Part shown: positions 27,401 through 31,600 of the stretch, in pieces
How positions within the stretch are numbered: the stretch's first letter is position 1
Layout of the letters: every line of letters begins with the position of its first letter
Source: DT-110 sp030148525
GTDB taxonomy: Bacteria; Bacteroidota; Bacteroidia; Chitinophagales; Saprospiraceae
Assembly (NCBI GenBank): GCA_965227445.1
Contig: OZ245751.1
Span: 1,984,001 to 2,048,000, forward strand
DNA length: 64,000 bases
Reading direction: 5' to 3'
Translations under genes and position numbers: made by a program
The notes under the pieces: generated by a model
The model's input: the letters and a program-made list of their open reading frames with translations, nothing else
Told to the model about the DNA's origin: nothing
Databases searched by the model: none

Positions 27401-28411
27401 ACGTTCGACCTCATCTTATTGCGGCGTCATATTCTGGCCCAGGCACCACTCGATAGCCCGTATAAATGGATTGCCGCGGATGCCAACAAATCGGGCACCC
27501 TAACGACCCTGGATATGCTGCTGTTGCGCAAACTGATCCTGAACGTGGATAATGAGCTTGCGCAAAATACCAGCTGGCGCTTCGTGGATGCGGATTACCG
27601 CTTCCCGGCCGATGCCACGCCGCTGACGGTGAATCTGCCGGAGGTCAAGAACATCAATGATCTGGTGGGCGAAGAGGTGGCGAATTTTGTAGCCGTGAAG
27701 ATCGGTGACCTGAACGGGTCGGCCATGGGGGACCTGGAGCCACGCAGCAGCAAAGCATACGAGTTGGAACTGGAAGGAGCTCCTGTGCTGCGCGCCGGTG
27801 AGACCTATCAGATCGGATTGAAAGCACACGGGCAGACGCCTATCTTGGGTGCTCAGTTTACCCTGGAATGGACCGCCGGGCTGGATGTGCTGCAAGCCGA
27901 AACAGGCCTGGTCGGTGAAGATGGTTTTGCGCTCTTCGCTGACCAACGGGCCTTGACCCTCAGTTGGGATGTGAACGGACGAGATGCTGCCGATGGTAAC
28001 TGGATCCAACTGGTGGTGCAACCCGATGAAGATATGCGTCTGGCCGATGTATTCCGTCTGACCAGCCGCCTGACGACAACGGAAGCCTACGATGCGGCTA
28101 CCGAAGAGCGTATGTCGATGAATCTCGTAGTCGGCGACCAGGAAGTGAAACCAGCTCTGACGCTGTATCAGAACGTACCGAACCCCTTCCTGGAAGAAAC
28201 CCGCATTGGCTTCTTTTTGCCGGAAGGCGGAAAAGCCCAACTGGTCATTCAGGATGCGCTGGGCCGTACCATTCGCGAGATCCGCGGAGAATACGAAGCC
28301 GGATACAACGAAGTACGCCTGGACCGGCGGGGATTAGCACCAGGTGTGCTGTACTACACCCTGCGCTACGAAGACAAGACACTAAGCAAGACGATGATCC
28401 TGGAGCGATAA
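3449..28411 (+). CDS. Giant T9SS-sorted HYR/DUF11 multidomain surface protein (8320 aa)
   Basis: One uninterrupted frame. The N-terminus (MQKMRSRYPF, then a hydrophobic stretch to about residue 37) is a signal peptide. Domains in order (approximate residues): alternating DUF11-like modules (45-2440); an SdrD/B-type Ca-binding module (SLGNYVWFDENEDGIQDAGD, 2452-2570); DUF11 pair (2675-3170); 23 HYR-type modules (3258-5266); four DUF11-like repeats starting LGVTKR-type (5270-5900); HYR modules with a lamin-tail-like insertion (6358-6560) and a P/Homo-B-like insertion (6589-6731); Cys-rich modules; a C-terminal block shared with the upstream gene, comprising carboxypeptidase-regulatory-like, dockerin-like (FDLILLRRHIL and TLTTLDMLLLRKLIL), cohesin-like (8100-8228) and T9SS sorting domain (YQNVPNPFLEETRIGF to the end). 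No catalytic domain is recognisable. Adhesion, matrix or filament roles are plausible but inferred. An in-frame ATG at 3458 is an alternative start. Confidence 0.93.
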   Translation: MQKMRSRYPFNLHASTLVTWLVVLLIGHQPTRTTTEVPVAPAEEVTAMGMMMAPEVTVTNPVPATVIVSYPGQTQTIDVTLTNTTADSVTDLSYCVVNPAFGQIDSVTLNSGAIRLTTTPGPAGQTCFLISEADLRALQGRDSLGNENITVREHWTFSCQQEGSLERSVTYDCDEAMPCTSMTLANTVSVNPESPVLTVGITPDNATLTVCGDAETYTATLENTGSEGTLTNLTGMLNLPAGLTLLGVTSGTGGTVNTTSTTNQINISDLAAGQTLTFTFDVEAGCEVMSSSVTFDLSVTHDAVCVGGPTMAASGMITVNTEAPDIDIVASSSTTENLAIDRRFSIDHTLQNTSSVPADTVYFCVAPNSNAVLDSIKVGTVLLSIDPDAGSTCYLIEGVLLPGGALDGSEQITVTEYWRATSCTDAGDDLSRTATYGCAGTPACLDSDPPTITDISFQAPANPYMLTVTGSTSVEACNDTITYGVTLTNTSGDNIPLRDALINLNLETGVSYFNVQATGDSVVQRVGEDILLGTLADGESTSFSVDVFYDCSAASTTNLSLDVTYDDFCGGGTSTGNESYGPITVNRAEPSITAQAPNTVRIINGKRDTVVTTVENIGTAAADTVLYCIKDNMNGTVESVSVGGVTLPTAGSAPTGYTCYIITKAAFQAAIASDSLSPAASIQVSEHWVFHDVACTGDAPDGERRVLFPCTTSDQDCHDTGELDNTVTSFFYPTVGPPMPPTVTIEGPESASVCGPDANFKVTVSNENPGTNNYLVTGVGAIGYLPEGMVFNNVTVIRGPAIELVGNVITVQGDLAPADSLVFTFDIGLVCDIDGSETFFTADFFYDPYCGTEKDTINLVSPNFIVQRADLSILSTDIEGNLNPAENQLDAILNQPDTLKVPVVNGGVGALTDFVYYTINSRTNGDLTVQIQDVLIGGNSLSQISTSGDTTFWQVEPGDITNAEFGGGADMDTLFEENESLLFHEVWLPVACELVSAAPVQRGSFYGCVPGEPLAVCNRSNEPASPVDFSNTLPDLSASRYTPLENRPTCYDAEPTDYAVQITNTGNAPARDVYVDIGQGNSPGSIVASSIEFSVNSANPIDFAPVTDIRNISAASGTVGSSGQCVLGAGYYRDADLFFENLDLNPGDVLYVRWSTETGCDCRGCNISDIYYSAVQDIDYTDYCGRSYDGPGVGFPRFDAGMDGYIDGESFVTATGENCAQFEILSMYSDWINSSNYPDAYFEVTVEVPPGLDLTDVRHVNNSGGTTAAVSNLQIVDGNSGGNDVATFRLYSIVSGYFELCYQSDCGEVANGCSQRKTLTFNAIHITDDSNPDCTSCAPNATCGDSFELITNCEPCDPNCAGLRKTDLEIYRENYGLVDANNDQTPDDGVTKADRNNAQSQLYVRGDTLRADMVAVVQDTNGLTTWSNAFLEFNTQTTQYNILGGTFTVKDASNGYAELNCAILPQFKDGSTLVTNLSPADLNALGCTDFAGFEFAEGDSLFVTIRYSPTNSFGGQITSRLFEPAFYLSDNGYELGTASSCNTIIETMYQVGISDVFSNSVNDFGGCALSPFSLRRAIYFGNLGFDEFTNEIRSPGIPKEMTFIKTPEFEYVPTAFNVNLIQRVDNDRTIVNATIPGQYLVFQGDTVTFAVEDYLQSLGDNRIIETGIDNGFDVYFNPRIQGNCLSEVRSYQSCGQVTTDVVDYMFGQNLDVTNTACGNWDYTGGPQLIVSTPTPINELFGQTACVIIEMENITDISAPNSWLDLTSLTGGIVPISLTEITDPENPVEYTPTAFGLYQLGTTAGDTERIFELCINTTNCDPQRLQFDGGWDCNGYPATAVEATCSNPSTIDFITVPGRLAGQLNRPREEVVKPLCEDLVFEYRFSSTNLGSINDIVFDFALPLGLEYIPGSFTIGYPIPFSGDTTFVHVEEPVNVFQNQYRINVTDLDATLQEEGLIGSPGSATNENIILVRWLATTTCDYSSGDRATFRVQAEDACGNPTNAVESIGPRLFIEGAVPDYNINTTLDEIALNPCNNDEATVTLDFLIDANPGVMTAMGDSIRMILPPGVDYITNSRNPVLNAVDQEPIRNVDNNGVILSWPIQPGLGNNDRIVLDLDIQAMDAAQECRKYQMIVQAYTGESAVCDGMACEVDVLSGQDAIDILFEKPSFQVLSTDLTIATNPPSSATLDYEITVRNTGLVTTGAGFPLNIELYSDENNNGLFEPGIDQLYTTISETVNLNVNQQQTVTGSISVPPTGACQVLAVVNPETTCACSVDASDQTTLEIQNNLVDNYQLCSGETVSIGPGNLMDYDYQWIAIGDANISALSATNTTPVDFSFDNNTGETLVWQYAVRTSFDGCFQYDTLEVTIYPAVMDMVSLQACSGESLVLPGPVEGSNFSWSPTTGLNDPTIASPTLDPVPAGTSVYTLTYTDGGGCTATREITITNTACAANTSLGNYVWFDENEDGIQDAGDIPIPNVNVFLYNATNTSTNNFIRRTTTDGNGEYLFDNLPAGNYVVRFGTPAGFMRTGTLQGADTIQDSDAGSNGYSQAVFLPNGEANLTMDAGYVPDCSLDITFEAAGTCTQTDSGQVRAFPYVISWSNAVYTSDFLGGEDTIDVTINDRVFEYPITSLSGSLRDTVVFKADTVLNLTANASFRLDPDCAATDSATGIQACSFDIAMIKDYTGTPFYKYGDTLTFNFTVVNQGAQTLTDIELYDFLPEGYAFLPGLNSGWSQLASDTLVYTIDGPLVSEDTALIDLKLRLQYSEATDAWFNKAEIISMKDAFGIDRSDEDVDSSPDKDPDNDAGGLPNTGSDDVLDGNGTGSVNTINPNSDEDDQDGERLRIYDLALRKIVDTSGPYEFGDTLSFTITVFNQGNESVKDIVVTDSIPNGYIWLPGPNPDWNYSSLIREATITIPDTLNAGESISRTVFLELTAATAADFTNLAEITSVKSESGQDVSGQDVDSTPDADFSNDAGGKPNTAADNAIAGNGTGTMGDSNAGTDEDDADPAYVGIADINLDKTIQGLELASSGNANGRDVTFQFVVTNSGNRTLSPIRLEDDLVEQLGSGFVGLVSLPTIEGSNATETPTLNSQYNGGVIDNLFIGTDGVMEPGEIITVQLVAEVSLDNGPAPLVNEGLTFGLDTAGVEVMDADTALIELPDCYLDVVCPSTNQGIYDCVDAIPTAASDMTTFNQIGGTPAIRNFCSAPEVTVVETDNDGAGCTSDPLVITRTYKIKDVAADDSVTCVVQYTVIDGSKPVVMAPPTDLVVSCTENVASLVSTWVANNGGAMVVDGCDDNLNITFTAGATEDLCGGSYEVPYTLTATDDCGNSIQEVAYLRVLDQTAPSLTVPATETISCTDDLATELDTWFASASATDGCGSATITESLISEVTTCVSTTRRTTYTYLFTATDECGNSTTGTATFRVEDSSTPTLTAPADLTLTCGDDNTAAIIDWLDSYTASDDCSDYIVTNNWDGSVPALCDAGSTTITWILTDECGNEVTATSDLIVTADETGPTFLNCPADLIVNVDVDQCSRRVVYSTPVADDCNGPVTVALTSGLASGAEFPLGTTTIEFTATDACGNETTCTFDITVEDSALPSISCPGNEVVVCADSGDCIWTSDDRVDPVFSDNCTGQTISYEITGATTASGTGTISGDAITFNLGRSTITYTVTDANNNEVTCSYDVVVEDCEAPTLACSDVTGITCGSEDLSTWYNTIAATMADNCSSNGNITLDTLLLTDLSACGGTIDRIYQFTATDEAGNTASCLARYTTQDAADPIITIAASDLTIDCGDTEAGTALLGWLNNNGGAAATDACGEITWTNDYTGDLSDGCGLNGSVEVTFTATDACGNTATTSATFTKQDTTAPALTVPTNLTVSCGDTNSLAIVQAWLNDALAIDACGGTLPVTNDFSDLPSTCGQSVTVTFTATDACGNDSTATASITLIDEEAPIITILPQDLIVSCDGSGNTAAIMSWADNYGGMQATDACASVSYQAEAGISIAQCGSTEIIPYTFTATDACGNETVAIAYVRIVDQTAPNLTVPTTETISCTDDLASELNTWFATASATDGCGGIVTITQSLISEVTTCVTTTRRTTYTYLFTATDACGNSTTGTATFRVEDASLPTLDAPADLTISCGDNNTAAVIDWLDSFTASDDCSDFTVSNDWDGTIPALCAADTTTITWTLTDECGNEVTATADLIVTADETGPTFLNCPADLTVNVDVDQCSRRVVYSTPVADDCNGPVTVTRTMGLASGAEFPVGTTTIEFTATDACGNETTCTFDITVEDNALPSISCPSNEVVVCADSGDCIWTSDDRIDPVFGDNCTGQTVSYTVTGSTTASGTGAISEDNVTFNLGRSTVTYTVTDDNDNEVSCSYDVVVEDCEAPTLTCSDVTGVSCGAEDLTSWYNTITATLTDNCSSNGNIALDTMLITDFSACGGTIDRVYQFTATDEAGNSTSCFASITTEDTTAPVITTEAEDLTVDCGDGEASSALLGWLNNQGGAAATDACGEVSWTNNYTGNLSDGCGPNGSVEVIFTATDACGNTATTSATFTRQDTTAPDLTVPQDLVLQCNDPLNEAIINNWLRTAQAIDACDASIMVANDYETAIPTGTCGSTQTLTVAFTATDACGNDSTATATITWEDNMAPDILVEATDLILECGDDNAAAITAWENAHGQAMATDECSDQPLSWSMETAEPDTTCGDANVVVYTFTVTDNCGNESTTQASVIIRDLTPPALTVPEDQQEVCGDIQVSLQDWFDEASATDECSDEVTITHELWNTISGCGGTRTEVYRFLATDACGNETTGFANYELIDNQNPTVTAPEDLILECGDPANDQKIQAWLASATAVDANGCNEVTITHDYPNGLPAVSCDSTAGMTVTFYATDACGNEDPDGDEARIIMSDSQAPIFQNCPADQTVTVDADNCSANVVFSQPVAFDVCTDDLTITQVEGPASGDAFPLGDTEVAFVATDGCGNVSDTCRFTITVIDSATPSIACPSKAVEVCADAGECTWASDGRILPLYNDNCPDQTITHTIVSADGSIDATDAAGVISDATAFPLGTTTITYYIEDGAGNIDSCSFDVIVSDCEAPAIVCPENDTVSCIVADVDAWLTTTEQALMAQGDACSGPTVVTSQLVNTINACGNTSTEVYAFTVTDQAGNNTVCYASYTTTDEVAPTITTEAEDLTLTCNQGDVIVPSLLEWLEEHGGAAATDGCGLVSWSHDLDFEEALALCGSGQTLEVTFTATDGCGNTSTTSADILFDRNPLLGVTKRVVQINNRTNGAYDVVFEIRATNLGDVPLHDVQLSDDLAEAFASAKNVAFVALSSEEFTVNNAYNGTSDTLLLAGTDVLVPGEQGALQLTIRVEPGPVMSGYRNTALGTALDPSNAEVIDSSANGPIPDVNGNNDPTDDNDPTPITFTETPRIGVAKRLVRQTNNSDGGGTLVFEFNIENLGDVDLDSLQVYERLSNTFTSPCGTQVLSLTSDDYTVNPTFNGTGEPNLLNGTDVLRVGDKGAILLTVRVSGCQGNNGPFYNVVTAEAISPSEMVISDMSMNGSEPDPNGDGVADEAEATVIQFDAVLRLGVAKDLISARVNLDGSYEVAYEFNLESFSNIDLTNLQVTDDLMQAFPDPCSIQVVELTSDAFNVNSDGFDGVNDLNLLDGTDILEPGQQGAILLRLRVTDCGGNLGPFLNRATVSGLDQSMTPITDESVDGSNPDPNSDGNPDESSPTIVLFTENPLLGVTKRVSQQPVLFDDLDEVSPSSPEEGGYDFTYEIRLENNGDINLDVSEVLDTLSQTFADASSWEVIGLESEGLDVDESFDGINNVNLIEEGQVLNAGQVAAIYLRVRVYPGGSNTFYNSATVVGATPSGQVVTDRSQNGSVDDPDGNGDPTDNNDPTPVTLGCFVELACPAVPDTIIQATDPGWCQAAVTIPDAEITTCGGVADSLIEYRLVGAGAEGVPTDVWIEGEPQQLSFLPGDTRVEMRGSIPSAPILGYSDTCSFVVRILDKEAPQALCRDLTVSVGASCTYELTPEQLDAGSSDNCTAEQNLIVEISRINGNFGESLILGQNDLLAGSLTIYVRVTDEAGNTSLCTSTITIEDTTAPSISCPEDRIIFAEANFCAGRVPDLMAEVTLDNCAPIDTVLQEPLPGTLFGNSHGDQQRVQLTVVDVHGNVDTCTVLLTLQDTLAPTFLDCPQPDIMVNTLPGMCAAFVNFTRPQAVDNCGVPVTITQTDDSGLSSGDMFPVGTTILTFTATDAAGNETECTRRVIVNDKPGPIVAECPQNQEVTTAPNECGQIITNIAPVFTDNCVNNMSVVYRVLNESNEQVASGLGDASNTWFGKGTSTVEYLARDQPLLLITEVSHAVTDPVSGTVDLPTYASDGTPDGDYLEVTNLGRVTLNVSNLVIERIHDTGADTLILPEGVTIAPGEVLLVHFGMGEDDAEAGFFNVASAKNLTAGESATYMIHFAGVVIDVAVLGTRNPIGEGGLATVGLSDWAGVVNSTYGAAVRTQIWDNNDAGDFLPAEVCAKTTFGSLNPSLPEPVDNGGITSLQGQRPNTGTCSVQVTVMDEQLPVCGEAEEAETFTWNAGDDIAYGECWTSTINVPVSGELADLNIGLNGTASDFGNLDITLISPEGTSIPLVSNVCGTDNGFQIVLDEQADQALVNECGSLNSGNSLQPIGNLDALINEGVQGDWILEIGHTGALSQGSVQLDSWSLELSTQTAWSQEDIVIDNDRNESVAAFAWSNPYLYDNCPMGTIEVTYTHETLGLLESGLLSNAEWGAITRFEFPIGVTTIEYTLTDMAGNETTCSFTVTVEDTEPPVVITCPADQQFQLESGQCETMPTPPDLEAIDNNGDFEVTYSPSMDEPLPIGVTEVIATVTDKAGNETTCRFSITVLEYEPQGTGAPVCKGQINITLGPDCQRTISPGMVLAGSDYGCLDDYELTIFIGEGPNTALLPTSPVVTEAELGKTLTVKVCDPETGDCCWTTLFVQDYHRPFISCPADTAVNCIANIDPELTGRPEILSCVLGEASISYRDELEERGECSDTMAVITRVWTVTDSYGNEVTCEQTISVLGFDLDDIVFPADYDGIEKDVLSCHEVAANPELTYPDNTGYPTLDSMDGVFGLNYCSASYYYEDEIYNICPGSYEILRYWKVRNYCDPVVRGNNPREHIQLIRVFDTSAPTVACSDTVTISLDPFGCTATYEVPAPVASDSCSSTSYTVGSRTGILTQDEDGQYTLSNLEIGEHKITYRVSDECGKNTLCETVLIVTDQIAPVVICDDDLNVTLDNRGYARVDATDVNEGSGDNCALGVLEVRRSVSQECIDGGSYAVDDLVEVDGVYYTRWAPYVEFSCCDLSGPVRIELRASDEAVHPITGQPINNTNICWMDLTIEDKTPVNCVDLPAVTTTCTDPRLDDLSSFGVPDLPFTACGNVMVDLLPADSTLDQCGFGTITRRFQVVKNQGALTEDRSPICEQVITIQPEHDYWVRFPADQSGVCADTVSIRGVTFSENACDLIAISHSDERFTATENPNACYKVFRTYRVINWCEYNGEAEPVIVSRDWDAYQGTNPSYPDGDDTPGNTDMFVHVKRSIGDGQPDTVYYDNTDNPYDESVAYNNDTYGYWWRVISGSDDPTQEAYYENNGSVWAADFDQTDSDISGNVQGDDTDRRYGSFGYWQYTQHIVVYDTVAPTLTVAGADTFCHTDQLACAADVSVDVTATEDCSTNPEDLTVTIQLDRNNDGTLDADVTDQWDGSTWTGRYELGTHRLAIRADDGCGNISTTEFVFTVVDCKAPAPIVLDGISVELMPAPADSTGASAIVWATDYVASPIYDCTGQDTTELDAEGRPQVTAYSINRVGEPASRDKTSLTVRCAQAGQIIEVEIHAWDEAGNHDFATTYLEVQDNMGACDQAAGEGQIAGTTLTEDGEPVDGVEVMLSGGFDAMYQTNHTGTFSFIGLQEDFDYSVIPHKDTDPTQGVTTFDLILLRRHILAQAPLDSPYKWIAADANKSGTLTTLDMLLLRKLILNVDNELAQNTSWRFVDADYRFPADATPLTVNLPEVKNINDLVGEEVANFVAVKIGDLNGSAMGDLEPRSSKAYELELEGAPVLRAGETYQIGLKAHGQTPILGAQFTLEWTAGLDVLQAETGLVGEDGFALFADQRALTLSWDVNGRDAADGNWIQLVVQPDEDMRLADVFRLTSRLTTTEAYDAATEERMSMNLVVGDQEVKPALTLYQNVPNPFLEETRIGFFLPEGGKAQLVIQDALGRTIREIRGEYEAGYNEVRLDRRGLAPGVLYYTLRYEDKTLSKTMILER
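13220..19245 (+). repeat. Three ordered copies of an 8-module HYR cassette (8+8+7)
   Basis: Within the giant gene, 23 HYR-like modules each end near a TATDACGN-type motif. Module order repeats: copy 1 from 13220, copy 2 from 15299 (period 2079 nt, 693 aa), copy 3 from 17393 (2094 nt later), which lacks the eighth module. Landmarks recurring in order include DQTAP-LTVP, the FLNCPADL module, the VVCADSGDCIW module, GSEDLSTWYN and LLGWLNN-GGAAATDACGE. Amino-acid identity is high while many codons differ synonymously, so the duplication is not recent or has been maintained by selection. Confidence 0.85.
19255..21170 (+). repeat. Four tandem DUF11-like modules, period about 157 aa
   Basis: Modules begin at about 19261 (LLGVTKRVVQ), 19735 (IGVAKRLVRQ), 20205 (LGVAKDLIS) and 20674 (LLGVTKRVSQ), spaced 474, 470 and 469 nt. 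Each carries a DDL/DTL strand, an N-x-LL-x-GTDVL-type loop, and ends in a PDPNGD- or NNDPT-type Asp/Asn-rich linker likely to bind calcium. They separate the HYR cassette array from the later HYR modules. Confidence 0.75.
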
Positions 28412-28494
28412 TCCAGGTCCATAATTTCACGAATATTGGCTCCCACAACGGAGCCCCCCTTCACTAGCGAATAACTTGAGAAACCCTTTACAAG

Positions 28495-28531
28495 CGGGCG
28501 TACACCGGGAGAGTGTGCGCCCGTCTTTTTT
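28495..28531 (+). terminator. Intrinsic terminator of the giant gene
   Basis: An 11-bp stem CGGGCGTACAC / GTGTGCGCCCG (one T-G wobble) with a 7-nt loop is followed by TCTTTTTT. It lies 84 nt after the stop. Two smaller hairpins lie between: CCTGGA/TCCAGG across the stop codon (28399-28417) and GGCTCC/GGAGCC (28438-28455). The rest of 28412-28613 shows no gene. Confidence 0.85.
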
Positions 28532-28613
28532 GGGGATTAGTATTTAATGGCGAATAAGTGTTTTGGTTGATTTTAGTTATAATAGTGCCATACTAATCCA
28601 GTTAATTTTTGTT

Positions 28614-31600
28614 ATGAAGCCCTACATTTGTTATTCCTGCCTTTTTCTGTGCCTATCATTTTTTACTGGATCAATTTCCGGCAAAAGTTCTTTGGGAGAA
28701 TATACTGAACCAATTGGAATCGCGGGTCGTGCTGATGTTTGTGTAGGGAACACCCATAGATATGAAATCTTTAATATTGATTTAGACGATGTTTTGACTA
28801 TTTCCTGGGCCGTAGTTGGAGGAGAAATTTTTTCAGGACAAGGCACAGAATACGTTGAGGTTTTGTGGACAGAACCAGGTGAAAGCATGGTAGTATTAAA
28901 TGCTATTAATATCAATAATGAACCAATTTACCTAGAATTTTCAGTACAAGTACGTTACTTGCCAGAAGTCAGTATCTCTGAATTAGGTACTTATTGTACT
29001 AATGAACCACCACTCATGATAAGTGGGAATCCCCAGGAAGAAACAGGATACTTCGTGATTCAACCCTACCAAATCGGTGCGGTGCAAGATAATGGTAATG
29101 GGACAGCAATTATTGATCCATCGGTAATGACTCCGGGAGAGTATTCAGTGTCCTATTTGTATGCAAAGGCCAATCCAGAAAAAAAAGGAGAAAAGATTGA
29201 GGGCTTGATTGGTGAAGAGTCTACTTATTTGGGTTTTTCGGTTTCCATGTCCTCTGATGGCAATGTAATGGCCGTTGGCAGCCCGTACGGCAGTTCAAAT
29301 AAAGGTAAAGTTCAAATATTTGGCTGGCATAACGGAGGGTGGACCCAACTTGGAAATGATCTTGTTGGAGAATCGGTTTGGGATGAGTTTGGATGGTCAG
29401 TTTCCCTGTCAGACGATGGAAGCCGGGTGGCTATTGGTATACCAGATTATTCAGGTTATGAATATGAAGCAGGCCAGGTAAAAGTATTTGACTGGGATGG
29501 AAGCAACTGGATTCAGAAAGGACAAACTATAAGTGGTAAGGGAAGTCGAGCCCAATTCGGAAACACAGTATGTTTATCAGGAGATGGACTTACGATGGCC
29601 GTTAGTGGGTTAGGTGAAATTTATGGAGAAAATATTTTTTCAGGCCATACTATTGTATACAAATTGAATGAAGATGCCTGGGAGGAACAGGGGGACGCAT
29701 TTATAGGTCAAAATGAGCGAGACCAACTTGGGGCTTCTCTTTCGTTATCCACTAATGGAAAGACCCTGGCGATCGGAATTCCATACAGTGATGAGGATGG
29801 CGATAATGCAGGCAAGGTCCAAGTTTTCGATTGGGATGGTCAATCCTGGAATGAAAAAGGACTCCATTTATTAGGAGACAGGGGCAATCTTTTTGGCTAC
29901 GCAATATCTGTTTCTGATAGTGGTAACATTTTAGCTGTTGGCGAACCTGGGTATCTACTTCCAGGTGCGCTTTCGGGTCGAGTACAGGTATTTGAATGGA
30001 TAGATTCCAGGTGGGAAAAACGTGGATTTAGCATGCTGGGCAAAGAAAATGATCGTTTCGGTTCATCTTTATCCCTATCGGGAGACGGGAGTCGGATCGT
30101 AGTTGGATCTCCTTCATATGACCAATCACATTTCGCTCAAAACGTTGGCAAGGTGAGTGTTTACGAATGGACAGCCTTTGGTTGGCGCCAAATTGGAAGT
30201 GATCTTTTCGGTGAAGAGGGAAGTGATAATCTGGGGTGGGCGGTTTCTATGGCTTCTGAAAAAGCCAGTTTTGCTGTGGGTAGTCCAGCGATTAATAACC
30301 CTACCTACTCAGGAAATGCACGTTGTTATGATATTATTGCCAATTGCTTTAATGTTGCAACAACTGGGTTGACGATTATCCCAAGTGATACTATTGACCT
30401 ACTTGGTCATCCAACATATTGTATTGATTCCAAAGCTCCGATAAGTATTCGATTGAAAACCAATAGACGCGGTGATTTTGGAGACCAGGGGCTAGGAGGT
30501 ACGTTTGGACCGCTAGAACCCTCTTTCGATCCCGAAGTTTCGTTTTATTCAGTGAAATATACCCCACCTCCTGACCTAACTGAGGAAATAGAAATTACCT
30601 ATACTGCTAATACTTTATTGCAATCTTGTGGATTACCAGCAAGCGATACGATTATGGTAATTCCTGTTCATTCAAATAATGTCGGAATCAGTCAGCTGGA
30701 GGATCACTGTCAGGGCGAGGAAGAGTTCACCGTCATGGGCTTCCCGACCAATGATTTTGGTCGATTTCGCATTAGTCCGGATGTCGATGTTGGATTTACT
30801 GATCATGAAGATGGTACAGCCACTGTGGATCCGTCGGATTTATTACCAGGAGACTATAGCCTTACCTATGAGTACGATGGTACCTATTCCCGCAAAGGTC
30901 AGAATATTAACGGTCTACACGAGTACGATTACCTCGGAAGGGCCTTTGCTTTATCTCAGGACGGTAATAAATTAGCGATTGGTTCCGCTTTTCATAATGT
31001 AAATGATGGGGGTCAGGTTAGGGTGTTTGATTTCATCAGAAACCTTTGGCGTTTTCTTGGTTTTGATATAAACGGTGATTCATCCTTCGATCAATTTGGA
31101 GCTTCCGTTGCGTTATCCGATAATGGTGAGCGAGTTGCTATTGGAGCTCCATTTAGTAATAATTTTGGATTTACCGTAGGCAAGGTTCATGTATTTGACT
31201 TGGTTAACGGTAACTGGAGTAGAGTAGGCCAAAAAATAACTGCATCTAGTTCGGAAACCGAAGCCGGAAGTAGTGTGTCTATTTCAGGAGATGGGAACTT
31301 TGTGGCTGTTGGTGCTCCGAAAGATGATTCTAATGGAGAAAATGCAGGCCAGGTAAAAATATATCAATTGAGAAATGGAAGGTGGGAGATATTTAGGCAG
31401 CCAATTAACGGAAAGCAAGCAGGTGAACAATTCGGCACTTCTATTGAATTTTCTGAAAATGGCAATACGATAGTGATCGGGGCTCCCTATTATTATGATG
31501 CTCAAAAGGAGAAAGTAGGTAGAGTGAGTGTACATAGATGGGTAAATGACTCATGGACACAAATAGGCCAGGATATTATTGGTGAATTTTCGTTAGAGCA

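Noticed and set aside
28563..28613. Upstream TTG start for the FG-GAP gene
   Set aside because: Would place 17 residues before a canonical signal peptide that begins at the ATG 28614.
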